Positions 53,693 through 61,578 of a DNA stretch of 63,206 nt are shown here, one piece after another. The stretch is from NCBI GenBank assembly GCA_017882305.1, contig JADGPU010000006.1:1-63206 (forward strand). Reading direction: 5' to 3'. The notes under the pieces are model-generated. The model saw only the letters and a list, made by a program, of their open reading frames with translations, made no database searches and was not told where the DNA came from. Every line of letters begins with the position of its first letter. Positions within the stretch are counted from its first letter, which is position 1. A program made the translations under genes and the position numbers. The stretch comes from Bacteroidales bacterium (GTDB taxonomy: Bacteria; Bacteroidota; Bacteroidia; Bacteroidales; VadinHA17).

Positions 53693-56545
53693 TTATTTTT
53701 TAAAATATCTGGCAAAGAGCCTTTTGAGTTCATCAATCCTGACAGGTTTAGAAATAAAATCTTTAATTCCGGAAAGTTCGGCTTTCCTTCTTGTCTCAGG
53801 CATATTATCTGCAGTAAAGGCAACGATTAAAACTGATTTGTCAATTTTTAAAATTCGTTGAGCAGATTCGAATCCATCCATCTCCGGCATGATAAGATCC
53901 ATGAAAATAAGATCAAATTTTTGGGCTTTTGTCATCAGATAACCTGCATAACCATCATCAGAAAGTTCGAAGGAATAGCCCAGGCTTTTCAGCATTGTCC
54001 CGATAACGTTCTGATTCATTTTGTTATCCTCAATTATCAATATTTTAATATCGGTTCTTACACTGCCAATTTCAACCGATGAAGTCTGATCCTCCAGAAA
54101 TGGAAAACTATTCTTTATTATAGTCAGTAACTCGCTGACATCAAATGGTTTTATAAGATAATGATCTATTCCAAGCGTTATGCAATTAAGCCAATTCCCC
54201 TTTATGTCATTTGAGCTTATCATAAACATAATAAAGTTGCCCGAAAGCTTGTTTTCCCATATCACCCTTGCGGCATCAAATCCATTAAATTCCTCATCAT
54301 CAAATATTATAACCAGGTTATATTTTTCTTCAGGATAAGTCATATTTGCCCTGATCTGATTCACTGTTGATCGCTGGAAAGTCGTGATTGTAACTGTAAG
54401 TCCCAGCATGTGTAGTGCACCTAAGATCTCCTCGTCACGGTTCTGATTTCCTGTTATTACGAGTGTTCTGATTCTATCAAAAGTTTTTATCTTCTCAAAT
54501 GAAAGTTCTTTTATTTGTTTGTCGTTTGAGTAAGTGAGCAATGTAAATGATACTTTAGTCCCCAGATCCCCCGATATCCCCGACGGGCTGACGGCAGACA
54601 GTTCTCCTCCCATAAGCTCAACAAGCTGTTTTGACAGAATAGTTCCAAACTCTGAGTCATCATTTGATCTTACTTTCTTTGATTCAATATTTACAAAGTC
54701 GCCAAAGATTTTCTTAAGACTCGCTTTATCAAAACTTCTGCCGGTATCGAGCAACTCGAATCCAAGAGTTATTATCCCGTTTTTGCTGTTTTTAAGCATG
54801 CACTTCAGGCGTATTTCACCTTGTTCTGTATTCCGGACAGAGTGGTTGATCAGGTTTGTAAGAACTTGCCTCAATCTGAAGGGGTCACCAATGATGCTTT
54901 CGGGAACATTATCGTCAACCGTGCAAATTAAATTCAGATCGTTAGCAGCTATTTTTGTCTTTGCCAGATCTGTGCAATAATTAATCTCCTCCCTTAAATC
55001 AAAAGGAACCTCATCGAGTATCATTTTACCCGATTCAATTCTGGAAAAATCGAGGATGTCATTAATAATGCTGAGGAGTACTTCTGTTGAACGGTGCAGG
55101 AGGCCCACAATTTCTTTTGCCTCTGATGTAAGATGATATTTCTTAAGTACATCTGTCATACCGATAATCCCATTCAGCGGGGTTCTGATCTCATAACTCA
55201 TCCGTGCCAGAAACTCCGACTTTGCCTCATTTGCCTTCGCTTCCTGTTTTCGTGCTGATTCAAGCATAGTTACATCAATAAGTATCTCCATCGTAGCTTC
55301 TTCTCCCATGAACATCACTTGTATGCTGTTTCTGTAAAGCACAATTTCCCCTATTTCTTTTTTGATGATTACAAACTGGTCGGGGTTAAAAGATCCACCA
55401 AGGTTTTTTGAATAATATTCACTTTCCCCCGGCAGAGATGATTCAGGAAAGATTTTACCCTTCATCTCTGTTTCGCTCAAATAAGAATATTGACCAGCAG
55501 CAACTTTATTCGCTTTAAGTATTTCCCTGTTTTTATTATGAACAATGACGCCTACAGGCATTTCTTCAATCAGTTTAAAGAGCATTTTTTCAGAGGTTCT
55601 TAATCCTTTCATTTCACGTGCCTGGGCTTTAATATGTCGCCAGAATAAATAAATAATTGCCTGGATAAGTAATAGTGTCCCCAATACAATGAGAAGAGAG
55701 TTCCTGATTATATATATATGAAAAAGACTTGTGGGAGCAGAAAAAACGAGCCCGAGATCTCTTTTTTGCAAAAGTTGTGTTGAATAATAGGACGATATTA
55801 ATTCTTCCTCTTTACCATTAATGGTAGCTTTATGAATAAGATTTTCTACTGATCCTGCGGCCAGACCTCTGGTGATTTTATCCAGCTGCGAGTATACGAC
55901 CCTGTTCTGATTATTATCGAAGATTATTTCTCCAGAGTCATTAACAACCCATTGCCATTGATATTCCTTAAGATTAAATTCTGAAAAAATAGCTTTAAAG
56001 TATTTCTGATAGTCAACAGTGACAACAATGTTGCCAATGATTTCATTAGTTTTTTTATTCAGAACAGGCAGGTAATAGTTATATTTTCGGTTTTCCTGAA
56101 CGAGTTTCTCAACACTGTCTATTTGAGTCTGGACATGAAGGATAAATGGTTGTTCAAGCCACTCCTCACTATCATTATCTCTTTTTAAAGTGAATTCATT
56201 TCTATTATTATCATACAATTTAATCCCAATTATAAACTCTTTGTACTTAGAGAAGAACGCTTTCATCTTCTCTTTTGCCCTTGATTGATTCTCGGGACTA
56301 GTAAAAAACATGCTAAGGTCTTCTGAAAAATTGATACGGTTAAAATCGCTGACAAATCCGTTGTTTGTGCTATCGACCGCGAGGCCAACAATCTGCACCT
56401 GCCGGTCAAGTAATTCAACAATATAACTTATCTGCTTATTATACATGCTTTTATAAAATATATAATTAGCAATTAGTATTATCAGAAATGCTGAATAAAC
56501 AAGAATAAGGATTCTTCTCATCTGAATAATATGTTTTTCTCCCAA
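53693..56545 (-). CDS. Hybrid histidine-kinase-like protein with degenerate kinase core
   Basis: 950 residues. Membrane helices at about 11-30 and 283-302 flank a periplasmic sensor; a PAS-like domain (about 318-425), HisKA, HATPase and two receiver domains follow. The H box reads RMSYEIRTPLNGIIG: the phosphoacceptor His is Tyr451 (codon TAT, 55193-55195). The G1 box is DTGRSF (second Gly lost) and the G2 box EFGTIL is disrupted, so ATP binding is doubtful. Receiver 1 (about 693-810) lacks the acidic pair; receiver 2 (about 832-950) is intact (Asp840, Asp883, Thr911, Lys933). It may act as a phospho-acceptor, scaffold or phosphatase. Confidence 0.9.
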   Translation of the reverse strand: MGEKHIIQMRRILILVYSAFLIILIANYIFYKSMYNKQISYIVELLDRQVQIVGLAVDSTNNGFVSDFNRINFSEDLSMFFTSPENQSRAKEKMKAFFSKYKEFIIGIKLYDNNRNEFTLKRDNDSEEWLEQPFILHVQTQIDSVEKLVQENRKYNYYLPVLNKKTNEIIGNIVVTVDYQKYFKAIFSEFNLKEYQWQWVVNDSGEIIFDNNQNRVVYSQLDKITRGLAAGSVENLIHKATINGKEEELISSYYSTQLLQKRDLGLVFSAPTSLFHIYIIRNSLLIVLGTLLLIQAIIYLFWRHIKAQAREMKGLRTSEKMLFKLIEEMPVGVIVHNKNREILKANKVAAGQYSYLSETEMKGKIFPESSLPGESEYYSKNLGGSFNPDQFVIIKKEIGEIVLYRNSIQVMFMGEEATMEILIDVTMLESARKQEAKANEAKSEFLARMSYEIRTPLNGIIGMTDVLKKYHLTSEAKEIVGLLHRSTEVLLSIINDILDFSRIESGKMILDEVPFDLREEINYCTDLAKTKIAANDLNLICTVDDNVPESIIGDPFRLRQVLTNLINHSVRNTEQGEIRLKCMLKNSKNGIITLGFELLDTGRSFDKASLKKIFGDFVNIESKKVRSNDDSEFGTILSKQLVELMGGELSAVSPSGISGDLGTKVSFTLLTYSNDKQIKELSFEKIKTFDRIRTLVITGNQNRDEEILGALHMLGLTVTITTFQRSTVNQIRANMTYPEEKYNLVIIFDDEEFNGFDAARVIWENKLSGNFIMFMISSNDIKGNWLNCITLGIDHYLIKPFDVSELLTIIKNSFPFLEDQTSSVEIGSVRTDIKILIIEDNKMNQNVIGTMLKSLGYSFELSDDGYAGYLMTKAQKFDLIFMDLIMPEMDGFESAQRILKIDKSVLIVAFTADNMPETRRKAELSGIKDFISKPVRIDELKRLFARYFKK

Positions 56546-56583
56546 AGAATATAAAGATAATTTATAAATGCAATAATTTCATT

Positions 56584-57510
56584 TCATCTGTACTTGCCAT
56601 TATCTCCATCCATAATATTCAGATAGCTTTTGTACCTGAGAAAAGCGATCTCCCCCTTCTCCACTGCACTCCTCACTGCACATCCCGGTTCATCAAGATG
56701 AAGACAATTATTAAACCTGCACTCCCTTGATTTTCCGAAAATCTCGCGAAAAAAATGGTAAATCTCATTCCGTTCCATATCAACAACGCCAAAACCTTTG
56801 ATTCCAGGAGTATCAATTACAAATGCGTCAAATGGCATCTTATGCATTTCAGGAAAGGTAGTGATATGCTTCCCCTGCTTATGATAATCTGAAATCTCGG
56901 CGGTTTTGAGATTAAGAAGCGGATTAAAAGCATTTAAAAGTGTAGTTTTCCCCACACCGGAATTACCCGATATCAGGCTGGTTTTTCCCTTCATCAAATT
57001 TTTAAGAACTTCAAGGTTTGTAAACTTTTTAAGGGAGAGCCTGATACATTCATAGCCGATATTATTGTACATTGACTCGAGGTACTCCATCTTAGCTAAC
57101 TCAACCTTACCATAAAGATCAGTTTTATTTATAATTATTTTGGCCGGAACCCGGTAAGCTTCTGCTGTGATCAGAAACCTGTCTATGAATTCTACCTGTG
57201 TCTCAGGAAGAATAATAGTGACCATGAGAAATACCTGATCTATATTTGCAGCAAGTATCTGGGAATGCCTTGAGAGGTTTGAAGCCTTTCTTAAGATCCA
57301 ATTCCTCCGGTCCAGTACCTCTGTTATAATTCCTGAATTGGTCTTTTTGTCTGTTTCGAACAGGATATTATCACCGACAGCGATAGGATTTGTAGTACGG
57401 AATTCTTTAATCCTGAGTTTCCCTTTAATGGAACAATTAATTATCATTCCATCGCCATAGAGTACTTTGTACCGACTGCCCGTAGATTTTAATACTACTC
57501 CCTTTTCCAA
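56584..57510 (-). CDS. rsgA: Ribosome small-subunit GTPase RsgA
   Basis: 308 residues. OB fold, then a circularly permuted GTPase with NKTDLYG (G4) before GNSGVGKTTLLNAF (G1) and DTPGIKGFG (G3), and a C-terminal zinc site in CRFNNCLHLDEPGC. It checks late 30S maturation. The start codon is TTG (57508-57510 on the minus strand); the next Met is inside the OB fold, so TTG is needed for a complete protein. A palindrome and a TATTTTTG element lie upstream. Confidence 0.93.
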   Translation of the reverse strand: MEKGVVLKSTGSRYKVLYGDGMIINCSIKGKLRIKEFRTTNPIAVGDNILFETDKKTNSGIITEVLDRRNWILRKASNLSRHSQILAANIDQVFLMVTIILPETQVEFIDRFLITAEAYRVPAKIIINKTDLYGKVELAKMEYLESMYNNIGYECIRLSLKKFTNLEVLKNLMKGKTSLISGNSGVGKTTLLNAFNPLLNLKTAEISDYHKQGKHITTFPEMHKMPFDAFVIDTPGIKGFGVVDMERNEIYHFFREIFGKSRECRFNNCLHLDEPGCAVRSAVEKGEIAFLRYKSYLNIMDGDNGKYR

Positions 57511-57527
57511 TAGACAACAATTTGCAA

Positions 57528-57535
57528 CAAAAATA
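57528..57535 (-). promoter_or_regulatory. Candidate -7 element for rsgA
   Basis: Minus-strand TATTTTTG, 17 bases before the TTG start of rsgA. The palindrome at 57554 begins 18 bases further upstream. Confidence 0.4.
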
Positions 57536-57553
57536 AGGAAATAAATTAAACTA

Positions 57554-57581
57554 GTAGAGACGCCTAATTGGGCGTCTCTAC
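57554..57581. repeat. Dispersed palindromic repeat, copy 5
   Basis: 28 bases, arms GTAGAGACGCC and GGCGTCTCTAC (11 bp, perfect) around TAATTG; one base shorter in the loop than other copies. It lies between rsgA and the phosphofructokinase gene. Confidence 0.9.
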
Positions 57582-57609
57582 AATATTTTGATTACAATTT
57601 GAACACCTG

Positions 57610-58812
57610 TTAATTATCCGAAGCCATCAGCAGAAATGGTTTCATCTCAAAACTGTGATAGTAAGGTCTTAATCTTTCAGTATTATAATCTGCAAGTCTC
57701 ACTATTTTTTTAGATGCGGTTACCACGTCAATAGGCAGATTATCGTATCTTCCGTTCTTCAGGACCACAATCCTTCCGTGTACTCCTTTAAGAACAAGAT
57801 CCAGAGCGAGATTTCCATATGCCATAGGAACAATGGAATCTAGAGCATCAGGATCTCCTCCTCGTACCATATAGCCAAGTTTCTGGTAAATTACATTAAT
57901 TGTTTTTCCATTATTATGCTTAGCTGAAAGCTCTTTAAGTTTTGCTGATACCATATCACCGATACCACCGAGTTTTGCATGTCCATAAGCATCCTTTTCA
58001 CTATCTGAAAAAATCATCTCGCCTCCTTTAAACATTGCTCCTTCCGAAACCAGAACTACTGAATATTTACTTGGATTTTGATTTCTGTCTTCAACAAGAA
58101 GTTTTGCAAGTTGATCTATCTCAAACTCATATTCAGGTATTACACACCTGTTAGCAGCACCTGCCAAAGTAGGCAGCATTGCGGTAAAACCAGCGTATCT
58201 TCCGAATACTTCAAGAACCAGAAGTCTTTCATGCGAACCGGCCGACGTTCTTAAACTGTTTGTCATTTGAATGGTTCGTGAAACGCAGGTGCTGAAACCA
58301 ATACAGTAATCGGTTCCGGGAACATCATTGTCCATAGTTTTTGGAATAGCAACAACATTTACCCCTTTTTTGTATAGATGAACACCATAACTCAATGTAT
58401 CATCGCCACCTATTGGAATAAGATAATCAACGCCAAGCCATTCAAGATTCTTGATAATCTCCGGAGTAATGTCATTATATTCAGCATTATAGGTGCTTTG
58501 TAGATGTTCAGGTACACTTGCTTTTGACATATGACTCGGTCTTGTTCTGGAGGTATGTAAAAAAGTCCCGCCGGTACGTCCAGCCTTATTAACTATATCA
58601 TCAGTAAGGATCTGAAAATTGTTACTATTGTCTGCCTTTGAGTCTCTTATTAATTCTGAGATGCCTGCCCATCCCCTGCGAAGTCCGATTACTTTGTATC
58701 CTTCACGGTTTGCACGTATTGTTACGGCGCGAATGGCCGGATTAAGCCCGGGGACATCGCCCCCTCCCGTCAGAATAGCAATTATCCCTTTTGTCGATTT
58801 CTGAGTTGCCAT
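57610..58812 (-). CDS. Phosphofructokinase with PPi-type active-site residues
   Basis: 400 residues from ATG 58812 (a start at 58839 would add nine residues). PFK motifs are present: LTGGGDVPGLNPAIR, PIGGDDTLSYG, AIPKTMDNDVPGTD and EVFGRYAGF. Two positions that decide the phosphoryl donor carry PPi-type residues: Asp138 (GGDD, where ATP enzymes have GGDG) and Lys158 (PKTMDND, where ATP enzymes have PGT). I therefore expect pyrophosphate-dependent, reversible phosphorylation of fructose 6-phosphate. It is divergent from the SDR gene. Confidence 0.85.
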   Translation of the reverse strand: MATQKSTKGIIAILTGGGDVPGLNPAIRAVTIRANREGYKVIGLRRGWAGISELIRDSKADNSNNFQILTDDIVNKAGRTGGTFLHTSRTRPSHMSKASVPEHLQSTYNAEYNDITPEIIKNLEWLGVDYLIPIGGDDTLSYGVHLYKKGVNVVAIPKTMDNDVPGTDYCIGFSTCVSRTIQMTNSLRTSAGSHERLLVLEVFGRYAGFTAMLPTLAGAANRCVIPEYEFEIDQLAKLLVEDRNQNPSKYSVVLVSEGAMFKGGEMIFSDSEKDAYGHAKLGGIGDMVSAKLKELSAKHNNGKTINVIYQKLGYMVRGGDPDALDSIVPMAYGNLALDLVLKGVHGRIVVLKNGRYDNLPIDVVTASKKIVRLADYNTERLRPYYHSFEMKPFLLMASDN

Positions 58813-58900
58813 GATCTTTTGCTTTTTATTTGATCCCATTATTGGTAAATTTAAGACCTCTAAAGTAAAGCTTTTTAATTTTATTCCAAAAACAGTAACT

Positions 58901-59845
58901 ATGTCGGAAAATCAAACCAGTAAAAATTTACAAAAGAAATTATCGGTTTTGATTACAGGTGGAAGTGGACTTATAGGAAAATATCTTACATCATCCTTGC
59001 TGGCCGCTGGTTATTATGTTTCATATCTCTCAAGAAATGGCAATCCGTCTGGAAGAGTAAGAACCTTCAGGTGGGATCCTGAAAACAGAATTATCGATCA
59101 AGAAGCACTTGAAGGAGTTGATTTCATAATCCATCTTGCGGGAGCAAATATCGGTGAGAAGAGATGGACCCGTAAGAGAAAAGAGGAGATAATGGAAAGT
59201 CGAGTGGATTCAGCCAGAATTCTTTATAAATCCGTCGTTGATAGAGGAACCACGTTAAAAGCCTTCATTTCTGCTTCTGCAACAGGTATTTATGGCTCTG
59301 AAACGTCCGCGAAAATCTTTTGTGAAAATGATCCGCCCGCATCAGATTTTCTTGGTACCGTCTGTAGTAGATGGGAAGAGGCTGCTGATCTTTTTAATAA
59401 CTCAGGGATCCGTACAGTAAAAATCAGGACAGCGGTTGTTCTTGAAAAAAACGATAGTGCCTTATCAAAACTAATGATGCCTGGAAAATTTGGTTTCTTA
59501 ATTCAAACTGGCACCGGTAGACAGTATATGCCCTGGATTCATGTTACTGACTTGTGTAATATATATCTTAAAGCAATAGAGGATTCCGGGATGAAGGGGG
59601 TATATAACGCTGTAGCCCCTCAACATATAACACATAGAGATTTTATACATGTTCTGGCTGGAGTAATGAAACTCCCGGTATTTGGTATACCGATCCCGGG
59701 TTTCGTTCTAAAGACTGTTCTTGGAGAAAGGTCTGATGTGATTCTTAAAGGTAGCCGGGTCTCATCTGAAAAGATATTGAACAGTGGATACAGGTTCCTT
59801 TTTGGTATGTTGGAAGATGCACTTAAGAATGTAATCAGGGAATAG
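58901..59845 (+). CDS. TIGR01777-type SDR/epimerase family protein
   Basis: 314 residues from ATG 58901 (MSENQTSKNL); a frame starting at 58811 runs over the phosphofructokinase start and is unlikely. NAD(P)-binding ITGGSGLIGKYLTSSLL, HLAGANIGEKRWT, SASATGIYG and VYNAVAPQHITHRDF identify the YfcH/TIGR01777 family of extended short-chain dehydrogenases. The substrate is unknown in the family. Confidence 0.9.
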   Translation: MSENQTSKNLQKKLSVLITGGSGLIGKYLTSSLLAAGYYVSYLSRNGNPSGRVRTFRWDPENRIIDQEALEGVDFIIHLAGANIGEKRWTRKRKEEIMESRVDSARILYKSVVDRGTTLKAFISASATGIYGSETSAKIFCENDPPASDFLGTVCSRWEEAADLFNNSGIRTVKIRTAVVLEKNDSALSKLMMPGKFGFLIQTGTGRQYMPWIHVTDLCNIYLKAIEDSGMKGVYNAVAPQHITHRDFIHVLAGVMKLPVFGIPIPGFVLKTVLGERSDVILKGSRVSSEKILNSGYRFLFGMLEDALKNVIRE

Positions 59846-59858
59846 AATTTTACTATTC

Positions 59859-60554
59859 TCAGCCGTGCCTGGAAATTCCTTCAAGTTTTCCGACATCAAC
59901 TACTTCGATAGTCTTTCCAAAGACTCTGATTATCCCCTCTTTTTTAAAATCAGATAGTGTCCTGATGACATTAGCAGTACTCATACCAATATAGTCTGCT
60001 ATCTCTTTCCTTGAAACTGGCAGGTCGAATACCCGTGACTTATAAATTTCATTCGTGAAATAGAGCAAAACAAAAGCTACTCTGCCAATCAGATTTTTTT
60101 GTCTGATATCGAGGGTCTGAGCAATAATTTTATCGTTTATCCTGGAAATCTTGGTAAGAAGACCCATTGCAAATCCACCATTTTTTAAAAACAGTGCTTT
60201 TATAAATTCGAGTTTTACCATACATACAACTGAATCTTCAAGTGCTGAAACGGAATATTGGTAGCGTTCCTCTGAAAAAATACTCATATTGCTGACAAAT
60301 TCAAATGGTCTGGTAATAGTTATTACCTGCTCATCACCGGCAGGAGTTCTTCTGTAAAGTTTAACCAGTCCGCTTTTAAGATATTTAAAGTTGCTGATTT
60401 TTTCTCCTTCGTGATTTATTATCTCTCCTTTGCGAAAAAATTGTTCCTCTTTGTGATCGCATAATTCTTCTACTGCCGCATCATTAAGGTAGGAAAATAC
60501 CACATCCCGGAAATCGCAACTGGCACATGAGCATGGTTTTTTCATTTCGTTCAC
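59859..60554 (-). CDS. FNR-like Crp-family regulator with candidate Fe-S cysteines
   Basis: 231 residues. N-terminal CSCASC (Cys8, 10, 13) and Cys32, a cyclic-nucleotide-type beta barrel (about 30-140), a dimer helix and a C-terminal winged helix (SRKEIADYIGMSTANVIRTL). Cys111 in VVCMVKLEFIKALF aligns with E. coli FNR Cys122 (VCEIPFETL), so a [4Fe-4S] oxygen or NO sensor is plausible. Spacing of the N-terminal cysteines differs from E. coli. It is divergent from the PHP gene; its promoter overlaps direct repeats that may be an operator. Confidence 0.85.
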   Translation of the reverse strand: MNEMKKPCSCASCDFRDVVFSYLNDAAVEELCDHKEEQFFRKGEIINHEGEKISNFKYLKSGLVKLYRRTPAGDEQVITITRPFEFVSNMSIFSEERYQYSVSALEDSVVCMVKLEFIKALFLKNGGFAMGLLTKISRINDKIIAQTLDIRQKNLIGRVAFVLLYFTNEIYKSRVFDLPVSRKEIADYIGMSTANVIRTLSDFKKEGIIRVFGKTIEVVDVGKLEGISRHG

Positions 60555-60570
60555 GCTTTTCTGTTTTTCA

Positions 60571-60602
60571 CAAATTTACCAATTTCCTGATCACATTACC
60601 AA
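60571..60602 (-). promoter_or_regulatory. Candidate promoter of the FNR-like gene, overlapping direct repeats
   Basis: On the minus strand a TTG (60600-60602) is followed 21 bases later by TAAATTTG (60571-60578), 16 bases before the ATG. TTACCAATTT occurs at 60576-60585 and 60596-60605 on the plus strand, exactly 20 bases apart (two helical turns), overlapping both elements. Confidence 0.5.
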
Positions 60603-60622
60603 TTTTCAATTTGTTTTATTGC

Positions 60623-60641
60623 CAAATTTAGGCCTAATTTG
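60623..60641. promoter_or_regulatory. Palindrome in the FNR-like/PHP divergent gap, possible operator
   Basis: CAAATTTAGGCCTAATTTG, symmetric about GGCC with one extra T in the left arm. It is about 70 bases from the regulator start and 37 from the PHP start. It does not match the E. coli FNR site TTGATNNNNATCAA. Confidence 0.35.
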
Positions 60642-60677
60642 AATGTCTAAAAGTACTTTATATTCATTCTTGCAAAA

Positions 60678-61463
60678 ATGATCTATAAAACTGATTACCA
60701 TATGCATTCCAGCTACAGCGATGGAAGATCAGCACCGGAGGATTATATCTCTCCCGCAATCGCCGCAGGACTGAGCGAGATCGGTTTTTCAGAACATCTT
60801 ACACTATTCAAAGATCTTGAGGACTGGAATATAAATCCTGTCAACATTTCTCCTTACATAAATCACCTGGAAACTCTTCGGAATAACGTAAGGAGTATTA
60901 AATTAAAAATTGGTCTTGAAGTTGATTTTTTCCCAGGAAAAGAAGAAGAGATTTATAATTACCTGAGTCCCCTGCCTCTTGATTATATCATAGGTTCAGT
61001 TCATTATCTGGGTGAGAAAACTGTTGACTTCGGTCCTGAATTTTATGAAGGGAAAAGCATAGACAGGCTGTTTGAATCATATTTTAATTCTGTAATTGTT
61101 GCGGTTGCATCAGGTCTTTTTGATATAATCGGTCACTGTGATCTGATAAGAATTTATGGGTACAAACCCCATGCTGATCAGGAACCATTTTATAGGAAGC
61201 TTGCTAAAACAATGAAAACCCATGACGTCGCCTTTGAGGTTAATACCAACGGCAGAAACCGGCCTCTTGCTGACTTTTATCCCGACCGGCGGTTTCTTTA
61301 TATATTCAGAGAAGAAAATGTACCTGTTTGTGTTAATTCAGATGCTCATATGCCATCACGGGTTGGACAGTATTTTGATGAAGCGTATGAGTTGTTAAGG
61401 TATATAGGTTTTACCGAAATGGCGGTTTTTGACAAAAGAGTGAGAAAGATGGTTCCATTTTGA
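60678..61463 (+). CDS. PHP-domain phosphoesterase (histidinol-phosphatase-like)
   Basis: 261 residues. Metal-binding PHP motifs are in order: DYHMHSSYSDG, GFSEHLTLF, LKIGLEVDFFPG, IIGSVHYLG, DIIGHCDLIRIYG, FEVNTNGRN and VNSDAHMPSRVG. This is close to HisJ-type histidinol-phosphatases, but other PHP phosphatases look alike and no his genes are nearby, so the substrate is uncertain. It is divergent from the FNR-like regulator and could be its target. Confidence 0.85.
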   Translation: MIYKTDYHMHSSYSDGRSAPEDYISPAIAAGLSEIGFSEHLTLFKDLEDWNINPVNISPYINHLETLRNNVRSIKLKIGLEVDFFPGKEEEIYNYLSPLPLDYIIGSVHYLGEKTVDFGPEFYEGKSIDRLFESYFNSVIVAVASGLFDIIGHCDLIRIYGYKPHADQEPFYRKLAKTMKTHDVAFEVNTNGRNRPLADFYPDRRFLYIFREENVPVCVNSDAHMPSRVGQYFDEAYELLRYIGFTEMAVFDKRVRKMVPF

Positions 61464-61486
61464 GGAGCAAAGCGACGAAGCAATCT
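61464..61486. repeat. Fragment resembling a common intergenic repeat (GCAAAGCGACGAAGCAATC)
   Basis: The bases directly after the PHP stop resemble a short intergenic repeat I have met in other Bacteroidota sequences. It occurs only once here, so the call rests on memory of the motif, not on repetition in the window. Confidence 0.3.
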
Positions 61487-61520
61487 TAAAATCCCATCCG
61501 GAATCTAACAAAAAAGAACC

Positions 61521-61528
61521 TATCTTTG
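61521..61528 (+). promoter_or_regulatory. Candidate -7 element (TATCTTTG) for GH127 gene
   Basis: Exact TANNTTTG match 50 bases before the ATG at 61579. No good -33 element. Confidence 0.45.
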
Positions 61529-61578
61529 GTATATTACATATGTGTATCCTGAACACTTTATTCTTAATAACCAGAATT

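Noticed and set aside
54534..54980. 148-codon plus-strand frame opposite the hybrid kinase-like gene
   Set aside because: Ser/Arg-rich antisense shadow of the HATPase region.
55193..55195. Sequencing error explaining Tyr451
   Set aside because: Cannot be excluded for one base, but the G1, G2 and receiver-1 motifs are also degenerate, so a single error would not restore a normal kinase.
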